Positions 35,491 through 45,147 of a stretch of DNA of 64,000 nt are shown here, piece by piece. The stretch is from an uncultured Flavobacteriaceae bacterium (GTDB lineage: Bacteria > Bacteroidota > Bacteroidia > Flavobacteriales > Flavobacteriaceae). Numbering within the stretch: position 1 is the first letter of the stretch; the number at the start of each line of letters is the position of its first letter. A model generated the notes under the pieces. The model was given only the letters and a program-made list of their open reading frames with translations. It was not told where the DNA came from and made no database searches. Where the stretch lies: positions 62,001-126,000 of the forward strand of contig CALSOZ010000007.1 of NCBI GenBank assembly GCA_943788095.1, read 5' to 3'. The position numbers and the translations under genes are program-made.

Positions 35491-37086
35491 TTAAATGGTT
35501 TGAGGTCGTAATTGAAAAAACTCTATAAAACTGACAGGGTTTTCTACAACGCCTCTAACGGATATTAATTTAATATCGATATGTCGCTGACGTGCTTTTT
35601 CAGAAAAATCTTCTAAAATCTCAATAATATCATTGTCAAGATAACGCGTTTTGGTGACATCTAATTCTAAGTAACTTTCACGGGGCAAATTATCAAGTTC
35701 CTTTAAGATAGCCCCTTTGTTAAAAAAGGTCACTTCTTCTGCTAAAGTCATTTTAATTTTATGCTTGCCATTACTTTTATCTTCGATGTGTAAGAAATGA
35801 GAATTTTGAAAACTCTTAATCAAAATTACCACAATTCCAACGGCAAGACCTAAGGAAATACCGATTAAAAGGTCGGTGAAAATAATTCCTAACACCGTTA
35901 CCACAAAAGGCGTGAATTGTTTCCAGCCTAAGCGATACATCTGAATGAATAAAGCAGGCTTCGCTAATTTATAACCTACAATAAAAAGAATGGCAGCTAA
36001 GACCGAAAGTGGTATCTTATTTAATAAATTTGGAATTAAAATCACCGAAGTAAATAAGAGTAAGCCATGAATTATCGTAGACATTTTTGTTTTTCCACCA
36101 GATTGAATATTGGCAGAACTGCGCACAATCACTTGGGTGACTGGCAATCCGCCTATCAAGCCCGAAACTATATTTCCAATCCCTTGTCCTAGTAATTCTC
36201 TATTGGTTGGTGTGACGCGTTTTAAAGGATCTATTTTATCCGTTGCTTCTACACATAACAAAGTTTCTAAACTGGCAACCAAGGCAATGGTAAACGCAAC
36301 AATCCATACTTGCGGATTTGCAATCGCTCCAAAATTTGGAAAACTAAACTGTGAGAAAAATGACGAGGCATCTTCTGGCACAGGGACACTCACTAATAAA
36401 TCAGACGAAATGCCCCACTGCGTGTTTCCTTTGGTACTTACAAAATAAATAATCCCAACGGCAACAGCCACTAAAGGCCCTTGTATCAATTTAAATATTT
36501 TGCCTTTATTGTTTAACACTTCACTCCAAAGCAATAAAATTGATAAGGCTAAAACAGCAACAATGGTTGCACCAGGGCTAATGAAGTTTAATGAATTTAA
36601 TATTTCTGAAAAAGTGTTTTCACCACCGACCTGAAAAAAGGCGAAATTACCTCCCGGATCCGAATTATATCCAAAGAAATGCGGTATTTGTTTAAGGATG
36701 ATGATAATTCCGATTCCGGTCAGCATCCCCTTGATAACCGATGATGGAAAATAATAGCCAATCACACCGGCTCTAAGAATTCCAAACAAGAATTGAATTA
36801 CACCTCCTAAAACAACGGCTAATAAAAAGTTTTCAAAACTTCCGAGGGTTCCAATGGCGGTTAAAACAATCGCAGCCAAGCCGGCTGCTGGGCCGCTAAC
36901 CCCAACATGAGACATGCTGATACTACCAACGACCACACCGCCTACGATTCCTGCGATAAGTCCTGAAAAAAGTGGCGCTCCACTGGCCAAAGCAATTCCT
37001 AAACACAATGGCAATGCCACAAAGAATACGACAATACTTGCGGGTAGATCTGATTTTAAATTTTTAAATGGATTTGAGCTATTCAT
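35491..37086 (-). CDS. SulP-family anion transporter with STAS domain
   Basis: A 531-residue membrane protein. Residues about 10-410 contain 10-12 hydrophobic helices with SulP marks (PLCLGIALASGAPLFSGLIAGIVGG, GVSGPAAGLAAIV, GGLPVTQVIVRSSANIQSGGKTK) and the C-terminal 110 residues form a STAS domain (ESYLELDVTKTRYLDNDIIEIL). SulP proteins carry sulfate, bicarbonate or other anions. The carbonic anhydrase gene downstream points to bicarbonate. It heads the SulP-CA-DUF2490 unit. Confidence 0.9.
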   Translation of the reverse strand: MNSSNPFKNLKSDLPASIVVFFVALPLCLGIALASGAPLFSGLIAGIVGGVVVGSISMSHVGVSGPAAGLAAIVLTAIGTLGSFENFLLAVVLGGVIQFLFGILRAGVIGYYFPSSVIKGMLTGIGIIIILKQIPHFFGYNSDPGGNFAFFQVGGENTFSEILNSLNFISPGATIVAVLALSILLLWSEVLNNKGKIFKLIQGPLVAVAVGIIYFVSTKGNTQWGISSDLLVSVPVPEDASSFFSQFSFPNFGAIANPQVWIVAFTIALVASLETLLCVEATDKIDPLKRVTPTNRELLGQGIGNIVSGLIGGLPVTQVIVRSSANIQSGGKTKMSTIIHGLLLFTSVILIPNLLNKIPLSVLAAILFIVGYKLAKPALFIQMYRLGWKQFTPFVVTVLGIIFTDLLIGISLGLAVGIVVILIKSFQNSHFLHIEDKSNGKHKIKMTLAEEVTFFNKGAILKELDNLPRESYLELDVTKTRYLDNDIIEILEDFSEKARQRHIDIKLISVRGVVENPVSFIEFFQLRPQTI

Positions 37087-37225
37087 TATAATAAAATATA
37101 TGTATTAAAGCCCTGTATAAACACAGTGCTCTTATTAATTTGATTGATTTTTGAAATAAATTGAAGTTGATTTTAATTTGGATACTCCATAAATTGGTCA
37201 CGAAATCAAAATACGAACGGAAGTC

Positions 37226-37558
37226 TTAGGCCGCTTCTGGTGGCGGGTCATGAACCGCAATGGTTACATCTATTTTAAAACCTTCGGTTTCATAAAAAGA
37301 AACCCTTTTTGTGTAACTAATAGAAGTGATCTCTTTAAATGTAAGTCGAATTTCTATTTTTTTATCTTTCGTATCTTCTAATTCTTTAGTTTCTTTTTTA
37401 CTGGAATCGTTTTCAGCTTCGAGATCAAGCCACGAAAATGCTTGGGGTTCCACAACGGTCATCGATTCCACAACAGGTTGCAGAAGGATCGACCCAAAAA
37501 CCAATGCAAAAATAAGGACTCTGAACCCTGTGGATATGATGTAGGACAACTGTTTCAT
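37226..37558 (-). CDS. Hypothetical 110-residue membrane-anchored protein
   Basis: I do not recognise this protein. It begins with one hydrophobic segment (VLIFALVFGSILLQPVVES, about residues 13-31), has a charged middle (ENDSSKKETKELEDTKDKKIEIRL) and ends in a proline-rich tail. Its start overlaps the stop of the TetR gene (ATGA), so the two are translated together, and it lies between the regulator and the SulP unit. A role in that locus is inferred from position only. Confidence 0.6.
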   Translation of the reverse strand: MKQLSYIISTGFRVLIFALVFGSILLQPVVESMTVVEPQAFSWLDLEAENDSSKKETKELEDTKDKKIEIRLTFKEITSISYTKRVSFYETEGFKIDVTIAVHDPPPEAA

Positions 37559-38244
37559 CTTTTGACTAGAGAATTAAAGACTAAATTGGTGTAGAAACGA
37601 ACAATATTATTTTTTCCTTCTTCAAAATCAGTTAAAGAAGGTAGGTGTTTTGAAAAATACCGTTGGTGATGAGCACCTTCAATAACTGTTGAAATTAACA
37701 TGTGAGGAAATTCATAACTCGGATTTATTTCGGTTACAAGATCGCTAACGCGTTGCACTACCCGTTTGTAAGTTTTGTAATACCCCTTTTCATTCTCACT
37801 GTCAATAGCTTTTGTATGGTAGGCTTTTGAAGACTCGGATATAATAATTTTATTTAAGAGAACTTCGTTGATATATGAAAAGGAATTATCTTCAGTCACT
37901 TCGGCTGTGAGTATCAAAACTGCTTGCTCAAGGCGGTCGTGTGCGGACGGTACATTTAAGGTTGAAAATACCAATTTATACTCAATCCAACTCCAGTACC
38001 AATTTATCAAATACAACAAAAGAGCATGCTTACTGTCAAAATAGCGATACACCGAGCTTTCATTGGAACCAATTTCGATCCCTAACTTTTTGAATGTAAA
38101 ATCTTCAAAACCCAAAGCTTCAATCATTTCTATGCTTTTAGAGACGATTTTTTGGCCCAAAACAGAAGATTCTGGGTTCTTTGTATAAAGATCCGAACTA
38201 ATACTTATCTGTAATTGTAGTTTTTCCATAGTTTTACTCGACAA
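37555..38244 (-). CDS. TetR/AcrR-family transcriptional regulator
   Basis: A 229-residue regulator. The N-terminal helix-turn-helix (ALGFEDFTFKKLGIEIGSNESSVYRYFDSKHALLLYLINWYW, about 35-77) is typical of TetR proteins; the C-terminal ligand domain is not informative. Translationally coupled to the 110-residue membrane protein and 1.1 kb upstream of the SulP-carbonic anhydrase genes on the same strand, so it may control that locus. Confidence 0.85.
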   Translation of the reverse strand: MSSKTMEKLQLQISISSDLYTKNPESSVLGQKIVSKSIEMIEALGFEDFTFKKLGIEIGSNESSVYRYFDSKHALLLYLINWYWSWIEYKLVFSTLNVPSAHDRLEQAVLILTAEVTEDNSFSYINEVLLNKIIISESSKAYHTKAIDSENEKGYYKTYKRVVQRVSDLVTEINPSYEFPHMLISTVIEGAHHQRYFSKHLPSLTDFEEGKNNIVRFYTNLVFNSLVKR

Positions 38245-38555
38245 ATATAATAGTAATACTATTAATATTTAATAGTTTAACATTTTATTCACATAAAACG
38301 TAAAAAATAAAGGGAAGCTATCGAAATTAGCTGCTTTTTTTGTAAATTTACTTGAGAATTAGATCCCAAATCTGAATCTTCACAACCAATTAATCTAGAG
38401 TAGCGTATTTCTTTACTGTAACACAATAAAAACTATTAATTGTGGGGTAGAATTGTATGTGCTCATATTTCGCTGGCAAAATGTAGTATATAAGCAATCG
38501 GTAAATCTGATTAAAAATAAAAATCTCATTAGAATCACCAATTAAAAACGAACCA
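38245..38555. other. Intergenic region between divergent genes
   Basis: About 310 bp between the TetR start and the next plus-strand gene. It is AT-rich. I see no strong hairpin, RNA gene or clear operator palindrome. Presumably it holds the promoters for both flanking genes. Confidence 0.4.
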
Positions 38556-39230
38556 ATGACAAACACTAAGCAGTTCACCGCAAGTCGAGAGAGCAAGTCA
38601 AAAGCCAAAAAATATCGGGGCATCGCCATTGTAGCTTGGATCCTAGCCATGGCAGGGCAAATCGTAGCCATCCTTAAACTACTCCATAAAGACCAATTGA
38701 CATGGCTTCCAATTGCCATTGGCCTGATCCTCGCCCTCGCCATTACAGGGAACATTCTTTGGAAAAAGGCAAACCGATTGGACCCCGCTTCTGAAAAAGA
38801 CAAATTCAAGTTTTTTGTTCAAAATCAATTGGGCGCTATTTTGGGCGTCTTAGCATTTTTGCCCTTAGTCATTTTCATATTTACAAATAAAAATATGGAC
38901 AAAAAGTCCAAAGGAATTGCTGGAACAGTCGCCATTGTGGCCCTTCTAATTGCAGGCGCAACTGGTATTGATTTGAATCCCGCTTCTATTGAAAGCTATA
39001 CCGAAGAAATCAACAAACAAACCAGTACTCTAAAAACTCTCAACCATAATACCGATGCGGTGTTTTGGACGAAGGCTGGCAACAAATATCATATTAACAA
39101 GGATTGTCAACACATAAAAGGACGTGAAAGCATTTCGAATGGAAGTGTGAAAGAATCTTGGGAACAAAAAGGCATCTCGGAACTCTGTAAAACCTGTGAG
39201 AAACGAGCGCGGAAATTAGATGTTGAATAG
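38556..39230 (+). CDS. Hypothetical membrane protein with Cys/His tail
   Basis: A 224-residue protein that I do not recognise as a named family. A basic N-terminus (SRESKSKAKKYRG) leads to four hydrophobic segments (about 24-44, 53-70, 90-108 and 118-135). The C-terminal 60 residues form a compact domain, VFWTKAGNKYHINKDCQHIKG then SELCKTCEKRARK, with one His/Cys/His cluster and a CxxC, resembling the small zinc-ribbon-like tail seen in various surface or DNA-related proteins. It reads straight into an SDR gene 27 bp later. Confidence 0.65.
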   Translation: MTNTKQFTASRESKSKAKKYRGIAIVAWILAMAGQIVAILKLLHKDQLTWLPIAIGLILALAITGNILWKKANRLDPASEKDKFKFFVQNQLGAILGVLAFLPLVIFIFTNKNMDKKSKGIAGTVAIVALLIAGATGIDLNPASIESYTEEINKQTSTLKTLNHNTDAVFWTKAGNKYHINKDCQHIKGRESISNGSVKESWEQKGISELCKTCEKRARKLDVE

Positions 39231-39257
39231 GGTGAGATTAAATATTAAAAAGCCCAA

Positions 39258-39971
39258 ATGAAAAAAGCAGTTATTGTTGGAGCAAGTTCAGGAATTGGGA
39301 ATGCATTGGTAAAAATTTTTGTTGAGAATGATTATAAAGTTGGCATTACGGGAAGGCGAAAAACGGAGCTTGAAACCTTTAAAGAATCAAATCCAAAACA
39401 GATTAGCATCAGTGCTTTTGATTGCACGACAGAAAATAACACTCAAAAACTAACGGAATTAGTAACGAAAATTGGTGGCTTAGATTTGCTGGTTTTAAGT
39501 GCTGGCACAGGCGACTTGAATAAAAAACTAGAATTTGAAAAAGAGAATGCTACAAATCAACTCAATGTGATTGCCTTTACTGAGATTGTCGATTGGGCAT
39601 TTAACTATTTTGAGAAACAAGGCAAAGGACATTTGGTAGCCATCAGTTCTATTGCTGGGTTAAGAGGGAGTCGAATGGCACCCGCATACAATGCTTCAAA
39701 AGCGTATCAAATAAATTACCTAGAAGGGCTCAGACAAAAAGCTATGAGTTCTAAAAAACAGATATACATTACCGACATTAGACCTGGATTTGTAGATACT
39801 GACATGGCTAAAGGCGACGGTCAATTTTGGGTGGCCACCAAAGTAAAAGCAGCCAAGCAAATTTATGGGCTTATTAAAAGGAAAAAGTCTGTAGGATACG
39901 TGACAAAACGTTGGCAGTTAATTTCGCTACTTCTCAAAATAGTTCCAAATAGAATCTATAAAAGAATGTAA
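39258..39971 (+). CDS. Short-chain dehydrogenase/reductase
   Basis: A 237-residue classical SDR. The cofactor loop VIVGASSGIGNALVK is at about 5-19, with TGRRKTEL suggesting NADP; the NAG-type motif appears as LSAGTGD, and the catalytic serine, tyrosine and lysine are in ISSIAGLRGSRMAPAYNASKAYQ (about 131-153). DIRPGFVDTDMAKG follows. Substrate unknown. Confidence 0.9.
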   Translation: MKKAVIVGASSGIGNALVKIFVENDYKVGITGRRKTELETFKESNPKQISISAFDCTTENNTQKLTELVTKIGGLDLLVLSAGTGDLNKKLEFEKENATNQLNVIAFTEIVDWAFNYFEKQGKGHLVAISSIAGLRGSRMAPAYNASKAYQINYLEGLRQKAMSSKKQIYITDIRPGFVDTDMAKGDGQFWVATKVKAAKQIYGLIKRKKSVGYVTKRWQLISLLLKIVPNRIYKRM

Positions 39972-40019
39972 AAACAATCACAGCACAAGCAAGAAACTTG
40001 CGCCAACAAATTTAAAAAC

Positions 40020-40241
40020 CTACTGCGTCTTCAACCATTTCAAATACAAATTTTCTACTTTGGTCCGTGCCCAAGGCGTGCGTCTGAGAAACTTAAGACT
40101 GGATTTTAGAGTTGGACCATCGGTAAAACAACGGATGTTTATCTTTTCGCCCATGGTTTCCCAACCATAATGGGCTTCGAGAGCAACGAGAATTTGCTCC
40201 AATTTCACGCCGTGTAAAGGGTTATTTGGTTGGGTTTCCAT
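40020..40241 (-). CDS. VF530 family DNA-binding protein
   Basis: A 73-residue protein matching the small VF530/DUF2132 family: NPLHGVKLEQILVALEAHYGWETMGEKINIRCFTDGPTLKSSLKFLRRTPWAR is characteristic. Members are small helical proteins thought to bind DNA. It starts 5 bp after the DEAD-box helicase gene on the same strand and is probably co-transcribed. Confidence 0.85.
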   Translation of the reverse strand: METQPNNPLHGVKLEQILVALEAHYGWETMGEKINIRCFTDGPTLKSSLKFLRRTPWARTKVENLYLKWLKTQ

Positions 40242-40246
40242 AACAA

Positions 40247-41503
40247 TTAACGGCGACGGTTACTATTTGATCGGTTGCCACCACCCGCAGACCCCTGACG
40301 ATTATTACTTGGGCGCGACCCTCCACGTTGACGACCACCCCCTTGTTTTGGCGGTACTGTAGAAGCGTTCGGATCGGGTTCAAATCCTTCCACAATTTCT
40401 TTCTTAAAACGTTGTTTCGTTAGTTTTTCTATAGAAGCCATATAGGATGTTTCTTCGGCACACACCAACGATAAAGCCACACCATTGGCCCCTGCCCTTC
40501 CAGTCCGCCCAATACGGTGTACATAATCTTCTGGAATGTTAGGCAGCTCGTAATTGACCACATGCGGCAGTAATGGAATGTCCAAACCACGCGCAGCAAT
40601 ATCGGTCGCTACCAATACTCTAACATCGTGGTTTTTGAAGCCTGCCAATGCTTTGGTTCGCGCTCCCTGACTTTTATTTCCATGAATCGCCATGGCAGAA
40701 ATCCGCGCACTTTCTAGTTTTTTACAAAGGTTGTTTGCACCGTGTTTGGTACGCGTAAACACCAGGACTTGTTTCCACTGTCCGTCTTGTATGAGTTTAA
40801 TTAACAGATTTGTTTTTTTCTCTTTTGCAACTCTGTACACTTCTTGCTTAATCGCTTCAACGGTTGTGTTTTCGGGAGTTGCTTCTACAAGTGTCGGACT
40901 GCGTAAAATGGTTTGCGCCAAGCTTTTGATCTCTCTAGAAAATGTGGCCGAAAACATTAAGTTTTGACGTCTAGATGGAATTAATGACCTGATTTTATCA
41001 ATATCACGTTTGAATCCCATGTCTAACATGCGATCCGCTTCATCCAGTACAAAAATCTCAACTTTAGATAACGACAAATGTCCTTGGTTTTCCAAATCGA
41101 TCAATCGACCTGGAGTGGCCACTAATATATCAACACCATTTCTCAGGTGTTTGATTTGTGGATTTTGATTCACACCACCAAAAATAACGGCTGCCCGAAG
41201 GTCCAAAAACTTACTGTAGTGTTTAACGTTGGTATAGACTTGATCGGCTAATTCTCTAGTTGGCGTGAGCACGAGCGCCCGTACGGGTCGGCGATGCGGC
41301 ACTGGATTTTTAGCTAATAACTGCAACATTGGCAGGGTAAATCCTGCTGTTTTCCCAGTCCCAGTTTGGGCAGATGCTAATACATCTAGTCCTTCAAGAA
41401 TGGGTGGGATTGCTTTTTGTTGTATAGGGGAAGGGGTTTCGTAGCCCTGTAATCGGACTGCTTTGAGTAGGGCTTCTATGAGTCCTAAAGTTTGAAATGT
41501 CAT
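40247..41503 (-). CDS. rhlE: DEAD-box RNA helicase (RhlE-like)
   Basis: A 418-residue ATP-dependent RNA helicase. Motifs in order: [14 protein letters not shown] (Q motif), [10 protein letters not shown] (I), PTRELADQV (Ia), [13 protein letters not shown] (II), FSATF (III), [12 protein letters not shown] (V) and [10 protein letters not shown] (VI). The basic, glycine- and asparagine-rich tail ([14 protein letters not shown]) is typical of RhlE-type proteins. Roles in ribosome assembly or RNA decay are known for the family. A TATCTTTG box on the minus strand (41561-41568) is a likely -7 element. Confidence 0.93.
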   Translation of the reverse strand: MTFQTLGLIEALLKAVRLQGYETPSPIQQKAIPPILEGLDVLASAQTGTGKTAGFTLPMLQLLAKNPVPHRRPVRALVLTPTRELADQVYTNVKHYSKFLDLRAAVIFGGVNQNPQIKHLRNGVDILVATPGRLIDLENQGHLSLSKVEIFVLDEADRMLDMGFKRDIDKIRSLIPSRRQNLMFSATFSREIKSLAQTILRSPTLVEATPENTTVEAIKQEVYRVAKEKKTNLLIKLIQDGQWKQVLVFTRTKHGANNLCKKLESARISAMAIHGNKSQGARTKALAGFKNHDVRVLVATDIAARGLDIPLLPHVVNYELPNIPEDYVHRIGRTGRAGANGVALSLVCAEETSYMASIEKLTKQRFKKEIVEGFEPDPNASTVPPKQGGGRQRGGSRPSNNRQGSAGGGNRSNSNRRR

Positions 41504-41586
41504 AAATTATGTTTTGGAAATGACAGTATACAATACGATAGGTCATTCTGAACGATGTTGCAAAGATACGTCTTATTTTGTGTAAA

Positions 41587-42345
41587 TTAACGTGTAAACA
41601 CCAATTTAGTGTCGTTTGATAAATTAGAGTCATAGGCATAACCCTCTGTTGTAAATGTTTTCAATTCATCAACAGTTTCCACAGCATTCTCAATAATAAA
41701 ACGTGTCATAAAACCCCGTGCAAGTTTGGCAAAAATGGCGATTGTTTTATACTGACCATTTTTAAATTCTTTGAAATCCACATGAATAACAGGCACTTTA
41801 AGAACTTTGGTGTCAATGGCTTTAAAATATTCTTGACTTGCTAAGTTGACAAACAATTCATCGTCATTTAGTTCGTCGTTCAGAGCGTTTGTAACTTTTT
41901 TGCGCCAAAACTCATAAAGATTTTTAGATTTTCCGACCGGAAATTTAGTTCCCATTTCCAAGCGGTAGGGTTGTATTAAATCTAAAGGTTTCAATAAACC
42001 ATACAGTCCAGAGATGATTCGAACCGAATCTTGTAATCTCTCCAACTTTGAATCCGAAATCGTATAGGCTTCAATCCCACGATACACATCGCCGTTAAAC
42101 GCATAAATAGCGGGACGCGCATTTTTTGAAGTGAAAGGGATTGACCACTCTTGATTGCGTTCATAATTTAGCTGCCCTAAATTGGGTGAAATATGCATCA
42201 ACGCAGAAAGTGTTTTTGCCGATTTCTTTTTCAACAACGAATTTAGCTGCTGCGATTCGCTCAAAAAACAACTTTGGGTGCTTAACGAGGTTGGTAATTC
42301 GCTCTCGTAATTTAATGATTTCGCAGGTGAGATGACAAGTTTCAT
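41587..42345 (-). CDS. yaaA: YaaA/DUF328 peroxide stress protein
   Basis: A 252-residue protein of the YaaA family: MKLVISPAKSLNYES at the start, RPAIYAFNGDVYRGIEA (about 76-92), ISGLYGLLKPLDLIQPYRLEMGTK (about 114-137) and a C-terminal ARGFMTRFIIENAVETVDELKTF. In E. coli YaaA lowers intracellular iron and limits DNA damage by peroxide. Single gene, no evident operon. Confidence 0.93.
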   Translation of the reverse strand: MKLVISPAKSLNYESELPTSLSTQSCFLSESQQLNSLLKKKSAKTLSALMHISPNLGQLNYERNQEWSIPFTSKNARPAIYAFNGDVYRGIEAYTISDSKLERLQDSVRIISGLYGLLKPLDLIQPYRLEMGTKFPVGKSKNLYEFWRKKVTNALNDELNDDELFVNLASQEYFKAIDTKVLKVPVIHVDFKEFKNGQYKTIAIFAKLARGFMTRFIIENAVETVDELKTFTTEGYAYDSNLSNDTKLVFTR

Positions 42346-42410
42346 AAATCTAATTTATATCTCAAAGTTAACAAGTAAGGCGCAAGACTCAAAACAATCT
42401 AAAGAAAATT

Positions 42411-43448
42411 TTAGTCTTCGACCATGTGATTCGAATAGGTCTCCCATTTTTTAATACAAGCTTGCATGTCTTGTGGAATCTCGGCGGTAAACGACATTGT
42501 TTTCCCAGTCGTTGGATGCACAAATCCTAAAGTTTTGGCGTGCAAGGCTTGTCGTGGTAAGGTTTTAAAACAATTATCAACAAACTGCTTATATTTAGTA
42601 AAGGTGGTCCCTTTCAGAATGCGCTCGCCTCCATAGCGTTCGTCGTTAAAAAGCGTATGACCAATATGTTTCATATGCACTCGAATTTGATGCGTTCGCC
42701 CGGTCTCTAATTTACAAGTCACCAGAGTCACATAGCCCAAACGTTGCAATACTTTATAATGCGTCACTGCAGGCTTGCCTTTGTCAGCTTCATCTCCATA
42801 ATAGACCGTATTTTGTAATCTGTTTTTTGGATGACGACCAATATTACCTTCAATCGTACCTTCATCGGAACCCATATTTCCCCAAACCAAGGCCACATAT
42901 TCGCGCTCAGTTGTTTTTGCTTTAAATTGGGCTGATAAATGGGCCATTGCGATCTCGGTTTTGGCTACGACTAATAATCCACTCGTATCTTTATCAATTC
43001 GATGGACTAAGCCGGGACGGTTGCTACTATTGTTTGGTAAATTTTCAAAATGAAAGCTTAGCGCATTAATCAAGGTTCCTGAATAATTTCCATGCCCAGG
43101 GTGAACCACCATTCCAGGCGCTTTATTGACAACTAATAGCGCATCATCTTCATACACCACATCGATGGGAATATCCTCAGGAACTAATAAATTTTCATAA
43201 GGAGGATGCTCAAATAAAACGCGAATTTTATCATACGGTTTTACCTTATAATTTGATTTTACCGCGGCTTCATTGACCAAAATACTGCCATTTTTAGCAG
43301 CAGCTTGGATTTTATTTCTGGTGGCATTTTCAACAAAATTCATGAGGTATTTATCGATTCGCAAAGGCTGCTGGCCCTTCTCTACCGTGAACGTATAATG
43401 TTCATGTAATTCACTCTCAATTTCTAACAAGTCATCTGATTCTACCAT
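42411..43448 (-). CDS. RluA-family pseudouridine synthase
   Basis: A 345-residue enzyme. The N-terminal S4 RNA-binding domain covers residues about 20-80 (PLRIDKYLMNFVENATRNKIQ) and the catalytic domain carries GLVHRIDKDTSGLLVVAK (about 143-160) with the catalytic aspartate, plus ETGRTHQIRVHMKHIGHTLFND. This architecture is that of RluD, which modifies helix 69 of 23S rRNA. It starts 6 bp after the PASTA gene, a neighbour seen in flavobacteria. Confidence 0.92.
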   Translation of the reverse strand: MVESDDLLEIESELHEHYTFTVEKGQQPLRIDKYLMNFVENATRNKIQAAAKNGSILVNEAAVKSNYKVKPYDKIRVLFEHPPYENLLVPEDIPIDVVYEDDALLVVNKAPGMVVHPGHGNYSGTLINALSFHFENLPNNSSNRPGLVHRIDKDTSGLLVVAKTEIAMAHLSAQFKAKTTEREYVALVWGNMGSDEGTIEGNIGRHPKNRLQNTVYYGDEADKGKPAVTHYKVLQRLGYVTLVTCKLETGRTHQIRVHMKHIGHTLFNDERYGGERILKGTTFTKYKQFVDNCFKTLPRQALHAKTLGFVHPTTGKTMSFTAEIPQDMQACIKKWETYSNHMVED

Positions 43449-43454
43449 GGTTAA

Positions 43455-44012
43455 TTATTGCTTTCGAACCCCGTTTCCTAAAACTAGGTCGAGGGTAGAA
43501 GTTTTTGGAAGCATCGTACCTGCTTCAATGATTTGGTCTTTATACCGTATTTGTAAAACTTCATTTTTTCCCAAATCATCTACATATATCAACTCGCCAA
43601 TTTGGAAACCCAGAGCTTCAAGCTTTGGTTTTGTTTGACGATATGTCCGACGAATCACATCTGGAACAGCAAACTTTCTGTAGGTTGAAGGATTAAGAAT
43701 TAAATATATTTTACGATCTTCTTTAACTTGACTTCCAGCCAACGGATTTTGTTCGATAATCGATCCTTTTGGATAATTAGGGTTATAATTTGATGAATCT
43801 TGAACTTCCCCTCTTAGTGCATTGTCTTTGAGAAGCATCTGAGCCACTTCATAGGTTTTACCTGTAAGTGGTGGAACAGTCACAAAGGTCGCATGATTGG
43901 TGTACGATTTGAGCCATTTCAGGGTTAAAAAACAAAAAATAATGAGGGCAATCCCTGCAAAGAGTAGTTGCTTTAAAAATGATTTACTGAATAAGAATTT
44001 GATAAAATCCAT
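43455..44012 (-). CDS. PASTA-domain membrane protein
   Basis: About 185 residues from the ATG at 44012 (MDFIKFLFSKSF). One membrane helix (residues about 12-33, LLFAGIALIIFCFLTLKWL) is followed by two to three PASTA domains (VPPLTGKTYEVAQMLLKDNALRGEVQDS ... GSIIEQNPLAGSQVKEDRKIYLILN and VPDVIRRTYRQTKPKLEALGFQIGELIYVDD). PASTA domains bind peptidoglycan or are found at cell-wall proteins. It is divergent from ddl, whose product makes a peptidoglycan precursor, which fits a wall-related role. Confidence 0.88.
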   Translation of the reverse strand: MDFIKFLFSKSFLKQLLFAGIALIIFCFLTLKWLKSYTNHATFVTVPPLTGKTYEVAQMLLKDNALRGEVQDSSNYNPNYPKGSIIEQNPLAGSQVKEDRKIYLILNPSTYRKFAVPDVIRRTYRQTKPKLEALGFQIGELIYVDDLGKNEVLQIRYKDQIIEAGTMLPKTSTLDLVLGNGVRKQ

Positions 44013-44155
44013 GGCGCATATTAATAATTTAACAAAGCTAAACAAATATTTGTGTCCTTAAAATCTTTAGCTTGTTTAGTTTGAAGTAAATATATTTGGT
44101 TTAAAATGATTTTGATTTGAGATAAAAGTAATATTTTTACTGTATAAACGTAGAA

Positions 44156-45138
44156 ATGAAAAAAAATATTGCCATTATTATGGGTGGATATTCAAGTGAA
44201 TACCTAATCTCTCTAAAAAGTGGAAACGTGGTTTACGAGAGTTTACCAAAAACGCTTACAATGCGTACTGCATCCATATTTTTAAAGACCGATGGGTTTA
44301 CGTGGCAGATGATTTACAAGAATTCCCCATAAATAAAGCCGATTTTAGTATCAATTTAAATGGCAAAAAAATTAACTTTGACTGTGTATTTAATGCCATT
44401 CATGGCGCGCCAGGAGAAGATGGAACCATACAAGCTTATTTCGAGTTACTCTCAATTCCACATACCAGTTGCGATATGTATCAAGCAGCTTTGACGTTTA
44501 ATAAGCGAGACTGTTTGAGCGTTTTAAAACCTTACGGAATACGAACGGCAGATTCCTATTTTTTAAATGCTGGAGATGCCATTGACCCTGTAGCCATTGA
44601 AACCGCAGTTGGTTTTCCATGTTTTGTAAAAGCCAATAAAGCCGGCAGTAGTTTTGGTGTTACTAAAGTCTATTCAAAGGAAGAGTTGCCAAAAGCGATC
44701 GATATTGCTTTTAAGGAAGATGATGAACTCATTATTGAATCCTACCTAGACGGAATCGAAGTTTCTGTTGGGGTGTTCCGTTATAAAGGAGTCGTTACGG
44801 TGCTTCCAATTACGGAAATTGTGACCGAGAATGACTTTTTTGATTATGAAGCAAAGTATTTAGGGAAATCTCAAGAAATCACGCCAGCACGTTTAAGCGA
44901 CTCCCAAGAATTGGACGTTAGAACGGTTGCTAAAAGTATTTATGAAATTTTAAAATTAGAAGGGTTTTCTCGCAGTGAATTTATTTTCAAAAACAACAAA
45001 CCTCATCTTTTAGAAATAAATACCATTCCAGGACTTACGAAGGAAAGTATTTTTCCACAGCAAGCGGCGCAAGCAGGAATTTCATTGCCCGATTTATTTG
45101 ATAATGCGATTCAAGAAGCACTTCAGAAAAATTCTTAA
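44156..45138 (+). CDS. ddl: D-alanine--D-alanine ligase, frameshifted
   Basis: The gene encodes the ATP-grasp ligase that makes the D-Ala-D-Ala end of peptidoglycan. The first 34 codons from 44156 (MKKNIAIIMGGYSSEY, ISLKSGNVVYESL) are in one frame; from about 44257 the protein continues in another (YNAYCIHIFKDRWVYVADDLQ) to 45138. One missing base, or two extra, at the CTTA at 44255-44258 explains it. The remainder is complete: FNAIHGAPGEDGTIQ, FVKANKAGSSFGV, EINTIPGLTKES. Since the enzyme is expected to be essential, sequence error is the likely cause. It is followed after 9 bp by coaD. Confidence 0.88.
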
Positions 45139-45147
45139 CTTTACCAC

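Noticed and set aside
38390-38809. Minus-strand open frame of 139 codons overlapping the membrane protein gene
   Set aside because: It is antisense to a better gene (38556-39230) with membrane helices and a Cys/His domain, and has no family features.
44302-45138. ddl starting at an internal ATG (44302) as a short ligase
   Set aside because: The first 34 residues (KKNIAIIMGGYSSEY) are present upstream in another frame, so the gene begins at 44156 and is frameshifted.
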